Shown here: positions 1-7,542 of the stretch, one piece after another | Numbering within the stretch: position 1 is the first letter of the stretch | Layout of the letters: every line of letters starts with the position of its first letter | DNA from: Pseudomonas viridiflava | GTDB taxonomy: Bacteria; Pseudomonadota; Gammaproteobacteria; Pseudomonadales; Pseudomonadaceae | Assembly: GCF_900602065.1 (NCBI RefSeq) | Contig: NZ_UWFN01000098.1 | Coordinates: forward strand, 43,792-107,791 | Direction: 5' to 3' | DNA: 64,000 nt | Position numbers and translations under genes: made by a program | The notes under the pieces: model-generated | Database searches by the model: none | Told to the model about the DNA's origin: nothing | Seen by the model: only the letters and a program-made list of their open reading frames with translations

Positions 1-1152
1 GCCGTTGCCGGTCCGGGGGCGACGGTTGCGGCGGTACGTCCTGCGCCCAATCAGGGCGATACCACCCGTGTCATGTTCAACGCGCCTGGTCTCGGCGAGT
101 CCGAGCATCGGGCACTGTTCGTTGATCCTGTCAGTGGCGAGATTCGGGGGGACATGAAGGTCTACGGGACCAGCGGGATATTGCCGCTGCGCACCTGGAT
201 CGATCAGTTTCACCGCAGTCTGCTGCTCGGTGATATTGGCCGGATCTACAGCGAACTGGCCGCTTCCTGGCTGTGGGTCGCTGCAGCGGGGGGCGTTGTG
301 TTGTGGGCGGTGCGACGCAAGCGCGCCAGGACCCTGCGCAGTGGTTTGCGCAGTTGGCATGCCAGTGCCGGGCTCTGGCTGATGCTGGGTTTGCTGTTCT
401 TCTCGGCGACCGGTTTGACCTGGTCGCAATACGCCGGTGACAACATTGGTGTGCTGCGCGCTTACTACGGCTGGTCAACGCCCAGCGTTGCGACGACGCT
501 GGCAAAACCGGCTGATACAGCAATGAACATGAGCATGCCTATGGACGAACACGCCGAGCATCACATGCACATGGCGCCTTCTGTCTCAGGTACAGCATTG
601 GATCCTGCGTTGTTCGATAGCGTGCTGGCCGCTGCGCGCAGTGCCAATATCGAGGCTGCCAAGGTTGAGATTCGGCCGTCGAGCAAACCGGAAAAAGCCT
701 GGGTGGTCGCTGAAATTGATCGCAGTTGGCCGACTCAGGTTGATGTTGTCTCGATCAATCCGAATAACCTTGCGGTGGTCGATCACGTTGAATTTTCCCA
801 GTACTCAGTACCCGCCAAACTGACCCGTTGGGGGATCGACGCGCACATGGGCGTGTTGTTTGGTCTGGCCAATCAACTGATTCTGGTGTTTTTTGCCAGC
901 GGTCTGGTGTTGATGGTGATCGTTGGTTACCTGATGTGGTGGCGACGCAGGCCAACCCTCACACGGCAGCCGACGCTAATTGATGCGTGGCGGCAATCAG
1001 GTTTTGCTGCCCGAGTCGCCTGGCCGCTGGTGGCGATCACGCTCGGCGTTTGCTTGCCGGTGTTGGGCTTGAGCCTGCTGGTGCTGGTTATCTGCGACGT
1101 CATCGTCACGTACAGAGCGCCGTCTGTCGCCTTTGTGCGCAGCCAGGGCTGA
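1..1152 (+). CDS. PepSY-associated TM helix membrane protein (5' partial)
   Basis: The reading frame is open to the first base of the window, so the N-terminus lies outside. The visible part shows four hydrophobic segments: AASWLWVAAAGGVVLW, SAGLWLMLGLLFFSATGL, a long helix ending LMWWRRR, and a C-terminal VAWPLVAITLGVCLPVLGL stretch. This is the layout of the PepSY-TM (PiuB-like) inner-membrane family. Between helices 2 and 3 is a Met/His-rich loop (MNMSMPMDEHAEHHMHM, about bases 523-573), a likely copper-binding stretch. The next two genes encode copper chaperones, so a role in copper uptake or reduction is inferred. Family assignment is good; substrate is inference. Confidence 0.8.
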   Translation, partial: AVAGPGATVAAVRPAPNQGDTTRVMFNAPGLGESEHRALFVDPVSGEIRGDMKVYGTSGILPLRTWIDQFHRSLLLGDIGRIYSELAASWLWVAAAGGVVLWAVRRKRARTLRSGLRSWHASAGLWLMLGLLFFSATGLTWSQYAGDNIGVLRAYYGWSTPSVATTLAKPADTAMNMSMPMDEHAEHHMHMAPSVSGTALDPALFDSVLAAARSANIEAAKVEIRPSSKPEKAWVVAEIDRSWPTQVDVVSINPNNLAVVDHVEFSQYSVPAKLTRWGIDAHMGVLFGLANQLILVFFASGLVLMVIVGYLMWWRRRPTLTRQPTLIDAWRQSGFAARVAWPLVAITLGVCLPVLGLSLLVLVICDVIVTYRAPSVAFVRSQG

Positions 1153-1187
1153 CGGCGACTGGGCAGGATGTGCCGTGAAGCATTTTC

Positions 1188-1219
1188 TGACATTACTACA
1201 GCGACTGTAGGAAATGTCA
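1188..1219. promoter_or_regulatory. Nested palindrome upstream of copper chaperone genes
   Basis: Outer arms TGACATT (1188-1194) and AATGTCA (1213-1219) enclose inner arms CTACAG (1196-1201) and CTGTAG (1205-1210) around a CGA centre. The site lies 88 bases before the SCO1 gene. The left arm contains CATTAC, the half-site of CusR/HprR-type boxes, but the right arm does not match that box. A metal-responsive operator is inferred; a transcript hairpin is the alternative. Confidence 0.4.
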
Positions 1220-1306
1220 CAGGTAACCTACGCGGCTTTAGCGGCACAGAGAATTTTGAATAACGGGAACAGCGATCTGACTCCGTTGTTTTTCAAGAGG
1301 TAAGAC

Positions 1307-1912
1307 ATGAACACATTACTGACCCGTCGCCAGCTCATCGGCGGCATGGGCGTGCTGAGTCTGGGCGCGCTCGCAGGTTGCGGTGATTCCAACAAACTGT
1401 CGTTCAAGTACGGTAAGGACCTGAGCGACAAGATCCTTGGCCGGACCTTCAAACTGAAGGACCCGCAGGGCAATGTGAAAACCCTGTCGAGCTTTCGCGG
1501 CACGATGCCGATGGTGTTTTTCGGCTTCACTCAATGCCCGGCAGTGTGCCCCACTGCGCTGGCGCGAGCAGCTCAGATCAAGAAACTGATGGGCCCGGAT
1601 GGCGATACGCTCCAGGTTATTTTCATTACGGTGGATCCGGAACGCGACAAACCGGCAATGCTTGATGCCTACGTCAAAGCCTTCGATCCGACCTTTGTGG
1701 CGTTGTACGGCACTCTTGAAGAAACCGCCGCAACGGCCAAAGAGTTTGGTGTTTTCTACGAGAAAATCCCGACGGGCGACACCTACACCATGTCCCACAC
1801 CGCGACCAGTTACGTTTACGACACCCGTGGCGTGCTGCGCCTTGGCCTGTCTCACTCCCTTTCTGCCCAACAGTGCACAGAAGATCTGCTGACTGTCATG
1901 GAGGTCTGCTGA
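1307..1912 (+). CDS. SCO1/SenC/PrrC-family copper chaperone lipoprotein
   Basis: 201 residues. The lipobox LAGC places the lipidated Cys at 25, after a twin-Arg-containing N-terminus (LTRRQLIGG). The thioredoxin-like domain carries the copper-binding CxxxC motif CPAVCPT (Cys77, Cys81) and the distal His164 in TMSHTATSY, the three ligands of SCO proteins. The family delivers copper to the CuA site of cytochrome oxidase or acts as a periplasmic thiol reductase. The stop codon overlaps the start of the PCu(A)C gene, so the two are translationally coupled and probably form one copper-delivery unit. The start at 1307 follows AAGAGGTAAGAC. Confidence 0.92.
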   Translation: MNTLLTRRQLIGGMGVLSLGALAGCGDSNKLSFKYGKDLSDKILGRTFKLKDPQGNVKTLSSFRGTMPMVFFGFTQCPAVCPTALARAAQIKKLMGPDGDTLQVIFITVDPERDKPAMLDAYVKAFDPTFVALYGTLEETAATAKEFGVFYEKIPTGDTYTMSHTATSYVYDTRGVLRLGLSHSLSAQQCTEDLLTVMEVC

Positions 1913-2406
1913 TGAACCTTGAACGCCCGAAAAAATTCCTCAAACACGCGCTGCTGGGGCTTTCGCTAATCGGCATGGCTGCTCAGGTTTCGGCGCAAAC
2001 GGTGGTCGAAGATGCGTGGGTGCGTGCAACCGTCCCGGGGCAGGCGTCCACGGGGGCCTTTCTGACGTTGACGGCCAGTACCGACAGCAAGTTGCTTGAG
2101 GCTCAGTCACCGGTGGCCAAAATCGTGCAGATTCATCAATCGAGCATTAAAGACGATGTGATGAGCATGCACGAAGTGACGTCGGTTGCTTTGCCTGCGG
2201 GTAAGCCTGTGGTGCTGGACCCAAGCAGCTATCACGTCATGCTGATCAATCTGGTGGGGCAGGTGAAAGAGGGCGATAAAGTCCCGCTGACGCTGATCGT
2301 CGAGGATGGCAAGGGTGTTAAACAGTCGATCGCGGTTGAAGCCACTGCTCGTGCGTTGAATGCGCCGGATCATGGCGCGATGCATGATCACAGCAAAATG
2401 CATTGA
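1912..2406 (+). CDS. PCu(A)C periplasmic copper chaperone
   Basis: 164 residues counted from the ATG that overlaps the upstream TGA. It has a signal peptide ending near AAQVSAQ. The PCu(A)C copper(I) signature is exact in spacing: His75-X10-Met86-X21-His108-X-Met110. The C-terminus ends in a His/Met tail (DHGAMHDHSKMH) that may add further copper sites. The family hands Cu(I) to SCO1 or directly to cytochrome oxidase, which fits the coupled SCO1 gene. A longer in-frame start 13 codons upstream lies inside SCO1, lacks a signal-peptide-like beginning and is disfavoured. Confidence 0.92.
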   Translation: MNLERPKKFLKHALLGLSLIGMAAQVSAQTVVEDAWVRATVPGQASTGAFLTLTASTDSKLLEAQSPVAKIVQIHQSSIKDDVMSMHEVTSVALPAGKPVVLDPSSYHVMLINLVGQVKEGDKVPLTLIVEDGKGVKQSIAVEATARALNAPDHGAMHDHSKMH

Positions 2407-2421
2407 TGCATTGAGTGTCGT

Positions 2422-2442
2422 CGGCAAGCCTCAGGCTTGCCG
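2422..2442 (+). terminator. Hairpin after the copper operon
   Basis: Perfect 10-bp stem CGGCAAGCCT / AGGCTTGCCG around a single C, lying between two convergent genes. It lacks a clear T-tract on either strand, so it may act as a bidirectional attenuating hairpin rather than a classical terminator. Confidence 0.5.
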
Positions 2443-2447
2443 CGACG

Positions 2448-2963
2448 TCAAATCCTGTTAGCCAGAAACACCAGACTGGGCGCTTGCCCGGGCACATCGT
2501 CCAGCACATCAATACGTTGCATACCGATCTTTTCCAGCACTCTGATCGAGGCCTGATGCGTGGGCCGAACCAGCCCGTATACCTTCGGTAGCTTCTGCTC
2601 GTTAAACGCATACCCCAGCGCCGCGCTGGCCAACTCCGTCGCATAACCTTTGCCCCACGCCGGAACACCGAAGCGATACCCGAGGTTGACCCGCTCAACG
2701 TCGAGGTACTTCATCAACGCCACACCGCCGAAGCCGATGACCTTATCCGGCGCTTCGCGAGTTGCCACCGTCCACCAGCCATATCCCTGTTCCTGCCAGT
2801 GACGCATCCAGGCATTCAGAAATATCTGCGCCTGCGCGAGCTCTTTCATCGGGCCGTTGGGATTGAACACATTGGTGGCTGGGTCGCTATAGATAGCGAA
2901 CATTGCAGCCAGGTCATATGGGCGGGGTGGTCTGAGTAGCAGTCGTTCGGTGGTTCTTTGCAT
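2448..2963 (-). CDS. GNAT N-acetyltransferase, RimJ/RimL type
   Basis: 171 residues with the layout of the RimJ/RimL-like GNAT fold. It opens with TERLLLRPPRPYDLAAMF. The acetyl-CoA loop lies near PAWGKGYATELASAALGYAF. The C-terminal block VRPTHQASIRVLEKIGM is characteristic: an Asn-like position followed by S/A-xxVLEKIGM. Such enzymes acetylate the N-terminal or side-chain amines of proteins or small molecules; the substrate cannot be told. It is convergent with the copper operon and stands alone. The start lacks a strong Shine-Dalgarno. Confidence 0.85.
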   Translation of the reverse strand: MQRTTERLLLRPPRPYDLAAMFAIYSDPATNVFNPNGPMKELAQAQIFLNAWMRHWQEQGYGWWTVATREAPDKVIGFGGVALMKYLDVERVNLGYRFGVPAWGKGYATELASAALGYAFNEQKLPKVYGLVRPTHQASIRVLEKIGMQRIDVLDDVPGQAPSLVFLANRI

Positions 2964-3064
2964 GGATGGGGCTCAGCCTGTTGGGTGGGACGCAAGGATT
3001 GTGGCGTTGAAATGCATTCCCCCTGTAGGAGCCAACACATAACAATCTGATTTGAAATGAGGTT

Positions 3065-3157
3065 CCTGTAGGAGTGAGCTTGCTCGCGATGGCGTCAGTT
3101 CAGACGATAAATTCGTCGGCCAAAAAACTGAATCGCGAGCAAGCTCACTCCTACAGG
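3065..3157. repeat. REP-type inverted repeat
   Basis: Two perfect 26-base arms beginning CCTGTAGGAGTGAGCTTGCT (3065-3090 and 3132-3157) face each other across 41 bases. This is the Pseudomonas REP/BIME pattern, placed between two genes. A lone half-unit (CCCTGTAGGAGCC) precedes it near 3022. Confidence 0.85.
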
Positions 3158-3186
3158 TCCTGCATCCGGCTTTGATTTCTATTACC

Positions 3187-4092
3187 TCAAATCAATCCAG
3201 GCAGTTCCTTCTCCAGCTCCGCGAACTTGCCTTTCAACAACGAATGCAATTGCTGAATAGCAGGTGAAAACTGTTTGCGGTGTGGGCAGACCAGATTCAG
3301 CGGGACAGGCTCACCGGGATAATCCGGCAGGAGGATTTCCAGGCTGCCAGCCTTGATGTCCTGACTGACGTCCAGCCACGATTTGTAGGTAATGCCTTCG
3401 CCAGAAACGGCCCAGCGCCGCGCGACATCGGCATCATCACAAAACAGCGGACCCGACACCGAGATTACTCGCGCACCGACTCGCCATTTATCGTAGATCC
3501 GCCCTCCGAGAGTGTAGAGCAAGCAGTCGTGACGCAGCAGATCGTCGGGCGTCTGGGGCCTGCCATGGCGCTGCAAGTAATCGGGCGACGCAACCAGCAC
3601 CCGCCGATTCCACGCTGCCAGCGGCAGGGCGATGTAATTGGCGTCTTCCAGCAGGCCGTAGCGAATCGCAACGTCTACCGGATCGCGGAACATGTCGGCA
3701 ACCTGATCAGATAGAAACAGACGCATCGACAACGTCGGATGTTCGCGACGGAATTCGGACAGCCACCCCAGCAACACGTTACGGCCCAGATCCGAGGGCG
3801 CGGCGACCTGTAGCACGCCCTGTAGCTCGGCAGATTCGCGGCGCAGCTTCTCACGGCCGTCTTTCAAGGTGTCGAGCACGGATTGGGCATTGGGCAAGTA
3901 CTGCTCGCCCTCAATCGTCAGGCGCAGGCTTCGTGTGGAGCGAGCGAACAGGCGCACGTCCAGTTCGCGCTCCAGGCGCTTGATCGCCGCCGCCACTTGG
4001 CCTGGCAACAGATCGACCTCACGCGCGGCATTGGAAAAGCTGCCTAAAGCGGCTGTCCGCACAAACAAAGCCAGATCATCAATACGAATCAT
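3187..4092 (-). CDS. LysR-family transcriptional regulator
   Basis: 301 residues. The N-terminal winged helix-turn-helix reads DLALFVRTAALGSFSNAAREVDL, followed by the family's RLERELDVRLFARSTR segment. A LysR substrate-binding domain fills the rest. The ATG at 4092 is preferred over a GTG two codons upstream because GGAG lies five bases before it. The gene is divergent from the reductase at 4200 and separated by about 107 bases, so it probably controls the 4200-7124 operon. The inducer is unknown. Confidence 0.9.
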   Translation of the reverse strand: MIRIDDLALFVRTAALGSFSNAAREVDLLPGQVAAAIKRLERELDVRLFARSTRSLRLTIEGEQYLPNAQSVLDTLKDGREKLRRESAELQGVLQVAAPSDLGRNVLLGWLSEFRREHPTLSMRLFLSDQVADMFRDPVDVAIRYGLLEDANYIALPLAAWNRRVLVASPDYLQRHGRPQTPDDLLRHDCLLYTLGGRIYDKWRVGARVISVSGPLFCDDADVARRWAVSGEGITYKSWLDVSQDIKAGSLEILLPDYPGEPVPLNLVCPHRKQFSPAIQQLHSLLKGKFAELEKELPGLI

Positions 4093-4199
4093 CTTCACTC
4101 CAGCTGTGAAAGTGTTGGCGCATTTTAGGGGTTTTTCTTTGCGGTAGAGAAGGTGAGTATGGCCCCACGTTTTGAAAAACCACGTTCAAAGGAATTCCC

Positions 4200-5207
4200 A
4201 TGAAAGCCATCGCCTTCACCCAACACGGTCTGCCTATTGAAGACCCTAATGCGTTGCTCGACATGGACCTGCCTAAACCTGCGCCCGGTCCTCGTGACCT
4301 GCTGGTTGAAGTGCGTGCCGTATCGGTCAACCCGGTAGACACCAAGATCCGTGCGGGTTCGGCTGCCACTGAACCTAAAGTTGTCGGTTGGGACGCCGTC
4401 GGTACGGTGCGGGAAGTGGGCCGTGACGTGACGCTGTTTCAACCCGGTGATGAAGTGTTCTATGCCGGTTCAATCGTGCGCCCCGGCAGCTACAGCGAAT
4501 TCCATCTGGTGGATGAGCGCATCGTCGGCCATAAACCGAAATCCATCGATAACGCCCACGCGGCCGCGTTGCCGCTGACTTCAATCACCGCTTGGGAATT
4601 GCTCTTCGATCGCCTTGGCGTTGAAGAGGGTGGTGGTGAAGGCGAGAGCCTGTTGATCATCGGTGCTGCGGGCGGCGTGGGTTCGATCCTCGTTCAACTG
4701 GCCCGCCAACTGACCAGAATGACCGTTATCGGCACTGCCTCGCGCCCAGAAACTCAAGCGTGGATCAAGCAGCTCGGCGCGCATCACGTTATCGATCACA
4801 GCAAGCCGTTGGTGGCGCAGCTGGAGCAGATTGGCGTTGGTCAGGTCACTCATGTCGCCAGCCTGACCCACACCGACAGCCACTTCGCGCAGTTGATCGA
4901 AGCGCTGCGTCCACAAGGCAAGCTGGCTCTGATCGACGACCCGAAAACCCTCGACGTTGTACCGATGAAGCGTAAGGCGTTGTCGCTGCACTGGGAGCTG
5001 ATGTTCACCCGTTCGTTGTTCGAAACCCCTGACATGATCAAGCAGCATGAGCTGTTGAATCGCGTTGCAGACCTGATTGATCAAGGCGTGCTCAAAACCA
5101 CGCTTGGCGAGCATTTCGGCACGATCAACGCGGCCAACCTCCGCCGTGCCCACGCGGTCGTGGAAAGCGGCAAGGCGAAAGGCAAGATCGTCCTCGAAGG
5201 CTTTTGA
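4200..5207 (+). CDS. Zinc-type alcohol dehydrogenase-like / quinone oxidoreductase (MDR)
   Basis: 335 residues of the medium-chain dehydrogenase/reductase superfamily, ZADH-type subgroup. It opens MKAIAFTQHGLPIEDPNALL and carries the GroES-like VSVNPVDTKIRAG block and the Rossmann motif IIGAAGGVGSILVQLA for NAD(P)H. The structural and catalytic zinc ligands of true alcohol dehydrogenases are not evident, so a quinone or enone reductase activity is inferred. It is first in an operon with the secreted MRJP-like protein and the nitroreductase, under a divergent LysR. AAGGA precedes the ATG by seven bases. Confidence 0.87.
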   Translation: MKAIAFTQHGLPIEDPNALLDMDLPKPAPGPRDLLVEVRAVSVNPVDTKIRAGSAATEPKVVGWDAVGTVREVGRDVTLFQPGDEVFYAGSIVRPGSYSEFHLVDERIVGHKPKSIDNAHAAALPLTSITAWELLFDRLGVEEGGGEGESLLIIGAAGGVGSILVQLARQLTRMTVIGTASRPETQAWIKQLGAHHVIDHSKPLVAQLEQIGVGQVTHVASLTHTDSHFAQLIEALRPQGKLALIDDPKTLDVVPMKRKALSLHWELMFTRSLFETPDMIKQHELLNRVADLIDQGVLKTTLGEHFGTINAANLRRAHAVVESGKAKGKIVLEGF

Positions 5208-5263
5208 TTTTCATCAATCCGTCAGTGGCTGCCTGTGTCCGACAGGCAGTCCGGAGAATGTCC

Positions 5264-6448
5264 ATGTTCAAAAAGTCCTTTTTTGCTGTTTCCGCTTTGG
5301 CACTTGGTGTGGCCTTTAATGCTCAAACAGCGTTGGCGGCAGAGGCTGCCGATTTTCCAGCAAACGCGCCGGCCGACGCGGCCATTGGCCAATTGCAGCA
5401 AGTCTTCGCTTTCCACGACGCTATGCCCACGGGCGTGACCGTGAGCGAAACCGGACGTATTTTCGTCAACTTCCCGCGTTGGGGCGATGACGTGCCTTTT
5501 ACGGTCGCTGAAATTCGGGACGGCAAAGTACAGGCTTGGCCCAATGCACAGATCAACCAGGAAGATCCCAAGGACCCGGCCAAGGGGCTGATCAGTGTGC
5601 AGAGCGTAGTGGCTGACGGGCAGCGTCGCGTGTGGTTGCTGGACACTGCTGCCCCCGGGTTCGCTGCACCCAAGCCTGGAGGCGCGAAGCTGGTAGCGGT
5701 CGATCTGGCGAGTAACAAGGTTGTGAAAACGCTGGTCTTCCCGGCCAACGTCATCCTGCCAAGCACTTACGTCAACGACATGCGCTTCGATTTTCGTACT
5801 GGTAAAGAAGGCACGGTCTATGTCACTGACTCCTCCGTCAGTGGGCCCGGCGCGATCATTGTCATGGACATCGCGAGCGGCAAGGCGACACGCCGTTTGA
5901 GCGGTGCTAAGTCGACATCGGTTGATCCGTCGTTCATCCCGGTCGTCGAAGGGCAGACGGTTATGACCACGGGCGCTGATGGCAAGAAGAAAGCGCTGGG
6001 GGTTGCCTCCGATGGCATCGCACTGTCGCCAGATGGTCAGACGTTATATTTCAGCCCGCTGTCGAGCCGTCATCTGTATTCCGTACCGACCAGGCTCTTG
6101 CGTGATGCAAGCGTCAGCGAGAAAGCACTGGACGCCGCTGTTCAGGATCTAGGCGAAAAAGGTGCTTCCGACGGCCTCGAAGCCGACGCGAACGGAGCGG
6201 TATATGCCAGTGATTACGAGCACAACGGTATTCGCAAACGCCTTGCGGATGGCACTTGGCAAACCATCGTTCACGATGCTCGAGTGTTGTGGCCGGATAC
6301 CTTGTCCATAGGCCCGGATGGCTACCTGTATTTCACCGCCAACCAGTTGCATCGCCAGGCCGGTTTCCACGACGGTAAAGATCTGCGCCAGAAGCCTTAC
6401 AGCCTCTTGCGCGTAAAAATCAACGCAGCGCCAGCACCAACCCGCTAA
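5264..6448 (+). CDS. Secreted major royal jelly/yellow-like (gluconolactonase-fold) protein
   Basis: 394 residues beginning MFKKSFFAVSALALGVAFNA, a clear signal peptide ending near TALAAEA. The body shows repeated beta-propeller-like elements such as PTGVTVSETGRIFVNFPRWG, RVWLLDTAAPGF, GTVYVTDSSVSGPGAIIVMD and DGLEADANGAVYASDYEHNGI, the pattern of the bacterial MRJP/yellow family. Function is undefined; lactonase or ligand-binding roles are possible. The start is set by GGAG at 5253-5256; a longer frame begins inside the upstream gene. It is co-transcribed with the preceding reductase. Confidence 0.85.
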   Translation: MFKKSFFAVSALALGVAFNAQTALAAEAADFPANAPADAAIGQLQQVFAFHDAMPTGVTVSETGRIFVNFPRWGDDVPFTVAEIRDGKVQAWPNAQINQEDPKDPAKGLISVQSVVADGQRRVWLLDTAAPGFAAPKPGGAKLVAVDLASNKVVKTLVFPANVILPSTYVNDMRFDFRTGKEGTVYVTDSSVSGPGAIIVMDIASGKATRRLSGAKSTSVDPSFIPVVEGQTVMTTGADGKKKALGVASDGIALSPDGQTLYFSPLSSRHLYSVPTRLLRDASVSEKALDAAVQDLGEKGASDGLEADANGAVYASDYEHNGIRKRLADGTWQTIVHDARVLWPDTLSIGPDGYLYFTANQLHRQAGFHDGKDLRQKPYSLLRVKINAAPAPTR

Positions 6449-6470
6449 GCATCTTTAACCGGAGAACACC

Positions 6471-7124
6471 ATGGAACTCGCCAGCCTCGCCAAGAGCCGC
6501 TACACCACCAAAGCTTACGACGCGACCCGTAAAATTCCTCAGGCGAGTATCGATACATTGCTCGACCAATTGCGCCACAGCCCGTCATCGGTCAATTCGC
6601 AGCCCTGGCACTTCGTTGTAGCTGCTGACGAACAAGGCAAGGCGCGGATCGCCAAAGGCGCACAGGATGGTTTTGCCTACAACCAGGCCAAGATCCTGAA
6701 TGCTTCCCACGTTGTGGTGCTCTGCACGCGTACTGAAATGGCCGAAGCTCACTTGCAGGCGGTGATCGATCAAGAAGAACTGGATGGCCGTTTTCAGAAC
6801 CCGGAAGCCAGGGCTGGGCAGGACAAATTGCGTCGTGGCTATGTGGACATGCATCGCTACGACCTCAAGGACGTGCAGCACTGGATGGAAAAACAAACCT
6901 ATCTGGCGTTGGGTACATTGCTGCTGGGCGCGGCTTCGCTGGGTCTGGACGCCACGCCCATGGAAGGTTTCGACTTCAAGAAGCTCGATGAAGAGCTCGG
7001 TCTGCGTGACAAGGGGTTCAGCAGCCTGGTGATCGTCAGCCTGGGCTATCGCAGCGAGACTGACTTCAACGCCAAGTTGCCGAAGTCGCGTCTGTCTGCC
7101 GAGTCGGTGTTTACCTTTCTGTAA
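6471..7124 (+). CDS. nfsB: Oxygen-insensitive NAD(P)H nitroreductase / dihydropteridine reductase (NfsB family)
   Basis: 217 residues, the usual length of NfsB. The flavin-binding signature appears as RHSPSSVNSQPWHFVV near the N-terminus. The later GTLLLGAASLGLDATPMEGF and C-terminal SLGYRSETDFNAKLPKSRL are typical. The FMN enzyme reduces nitroaromatics, quinones and pteridines using NAD(P)H in the cytoplasm. GGAG precedes the ATG. It is third in the operon starting at 4200 (23-base gap), supporting a joint role in handling electrophiles or quinones. Confidence 0.9.
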   Translation: MELASLAKSRYTTKAYDATRKIPQASIDTLLDQLRHSPSSVNSQPWHFVVAADEQGKARIAKGAQDGFAYNQAKILNASHVVVLCTRTEMAEAHLQAVIDQEELDGRFQNPEARAGQDKLRRGYVDMHRYDLKDVQHWMEKQTYLALGTLLLGAASLGLDATPMEGFDFKKLDEELGLRDKGFSSLVIVSLGYRSETDFNAKLPKSRLSAESVFTFL

Positions 7125-7141
7125 GTAAAAGCGGTGAATGG

Positions 7142-7172
7142 CAGGTCTCGGGCGATACGCGCCCGGGACCTG
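7142..7172 (+). terminator. Hairpin after nfsB
   Basis: Near-perfect 12-base arms CAGGTCTCGGGC (7142-7153) and GCCCGGGACCTG (7161-7172) with a 7-base loop, 17 bases after the nfsB stop. There is no T-run, so termination is likely but not certain. Confidence 0.5.
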
Positions 7173-7279
7173 TATACCCGCGACCTCTCTATTTACGCGC
7201 TCTACCTCTGATGCTCTCAATCACTTGCAGATTTCCGGGGGCATTGACGCGTCGTAGCGAACATTGGACCTGTAGGCGT

Positions 7280-7348
7280 GAGCTTGCTCGCGATGCGATT
7301 TTTCTTTCGACAAGTAACGACCGACCCGACGCTATCGCGAGCAAGCTC
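7280..7348. repeat. REP-type inverted repeat
   Basis: Arms GAGCTTGCTCGCGAT (7280-7294) and ATCGCGAGCAAGCTC (7334-7348). This is the same subfamily as the repeat at 3065-3157, lying between nfsB and the 3' end of the epimerase gene. Confidence 0.75.
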
Positions 7349-7398
7349 CCCCTCATCAAACATCACTTCAATAATGGATTGAAACGCAGACCTGGTAA

Positions 7399-7517
7399 GA
7401 GTGAACGTGTTCGCGAACGGGGGCGCATCAGTCGTAAATCTGGCGACCCGATTCAGCAAATGTAACGAGTCGCGGCCATTGCTGTCGCTTCGCGCCAGAT
7501 CGCGAACACGGTCACTC
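7399..7517. repeat. Second REP-like inverted repeat, divergent type
   Basis: Arms GAGTGAACGTGTTCGCGA (7399-7416) and TCGCGAACACGGTCACTC (7500-7517), separated by 83 bases. The inner bases also hold partial dyads (TCTGGCG / CGCCAGA). Together with 7280-7348 it fills the 418-base gap; no gene is visible here. Confidence 0.65.
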
Positions 7518-7542
7518 CTCCAGGAAATGCATTTAAGGACAG

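Noticed and set aside
1..1152. Start codon at 73 for the PepSY protein
   Set aside because: The frame is open to base 1 and codes for plausible protein upstream, so the ATG at 73 is internal.
1316..1870. A 184-codon minus-strand frame over the SCO1 gene
   Set aside because: The plus strand has lipobox, CxxxC and distal His of SCO1; the minus-strand frame has no recognisable features.
4581..5153. A 190-codon minus-strand frame within the 4200 reductase
   Set aside because: Shadow frame; the sense strand encodes a complete MDR protein.
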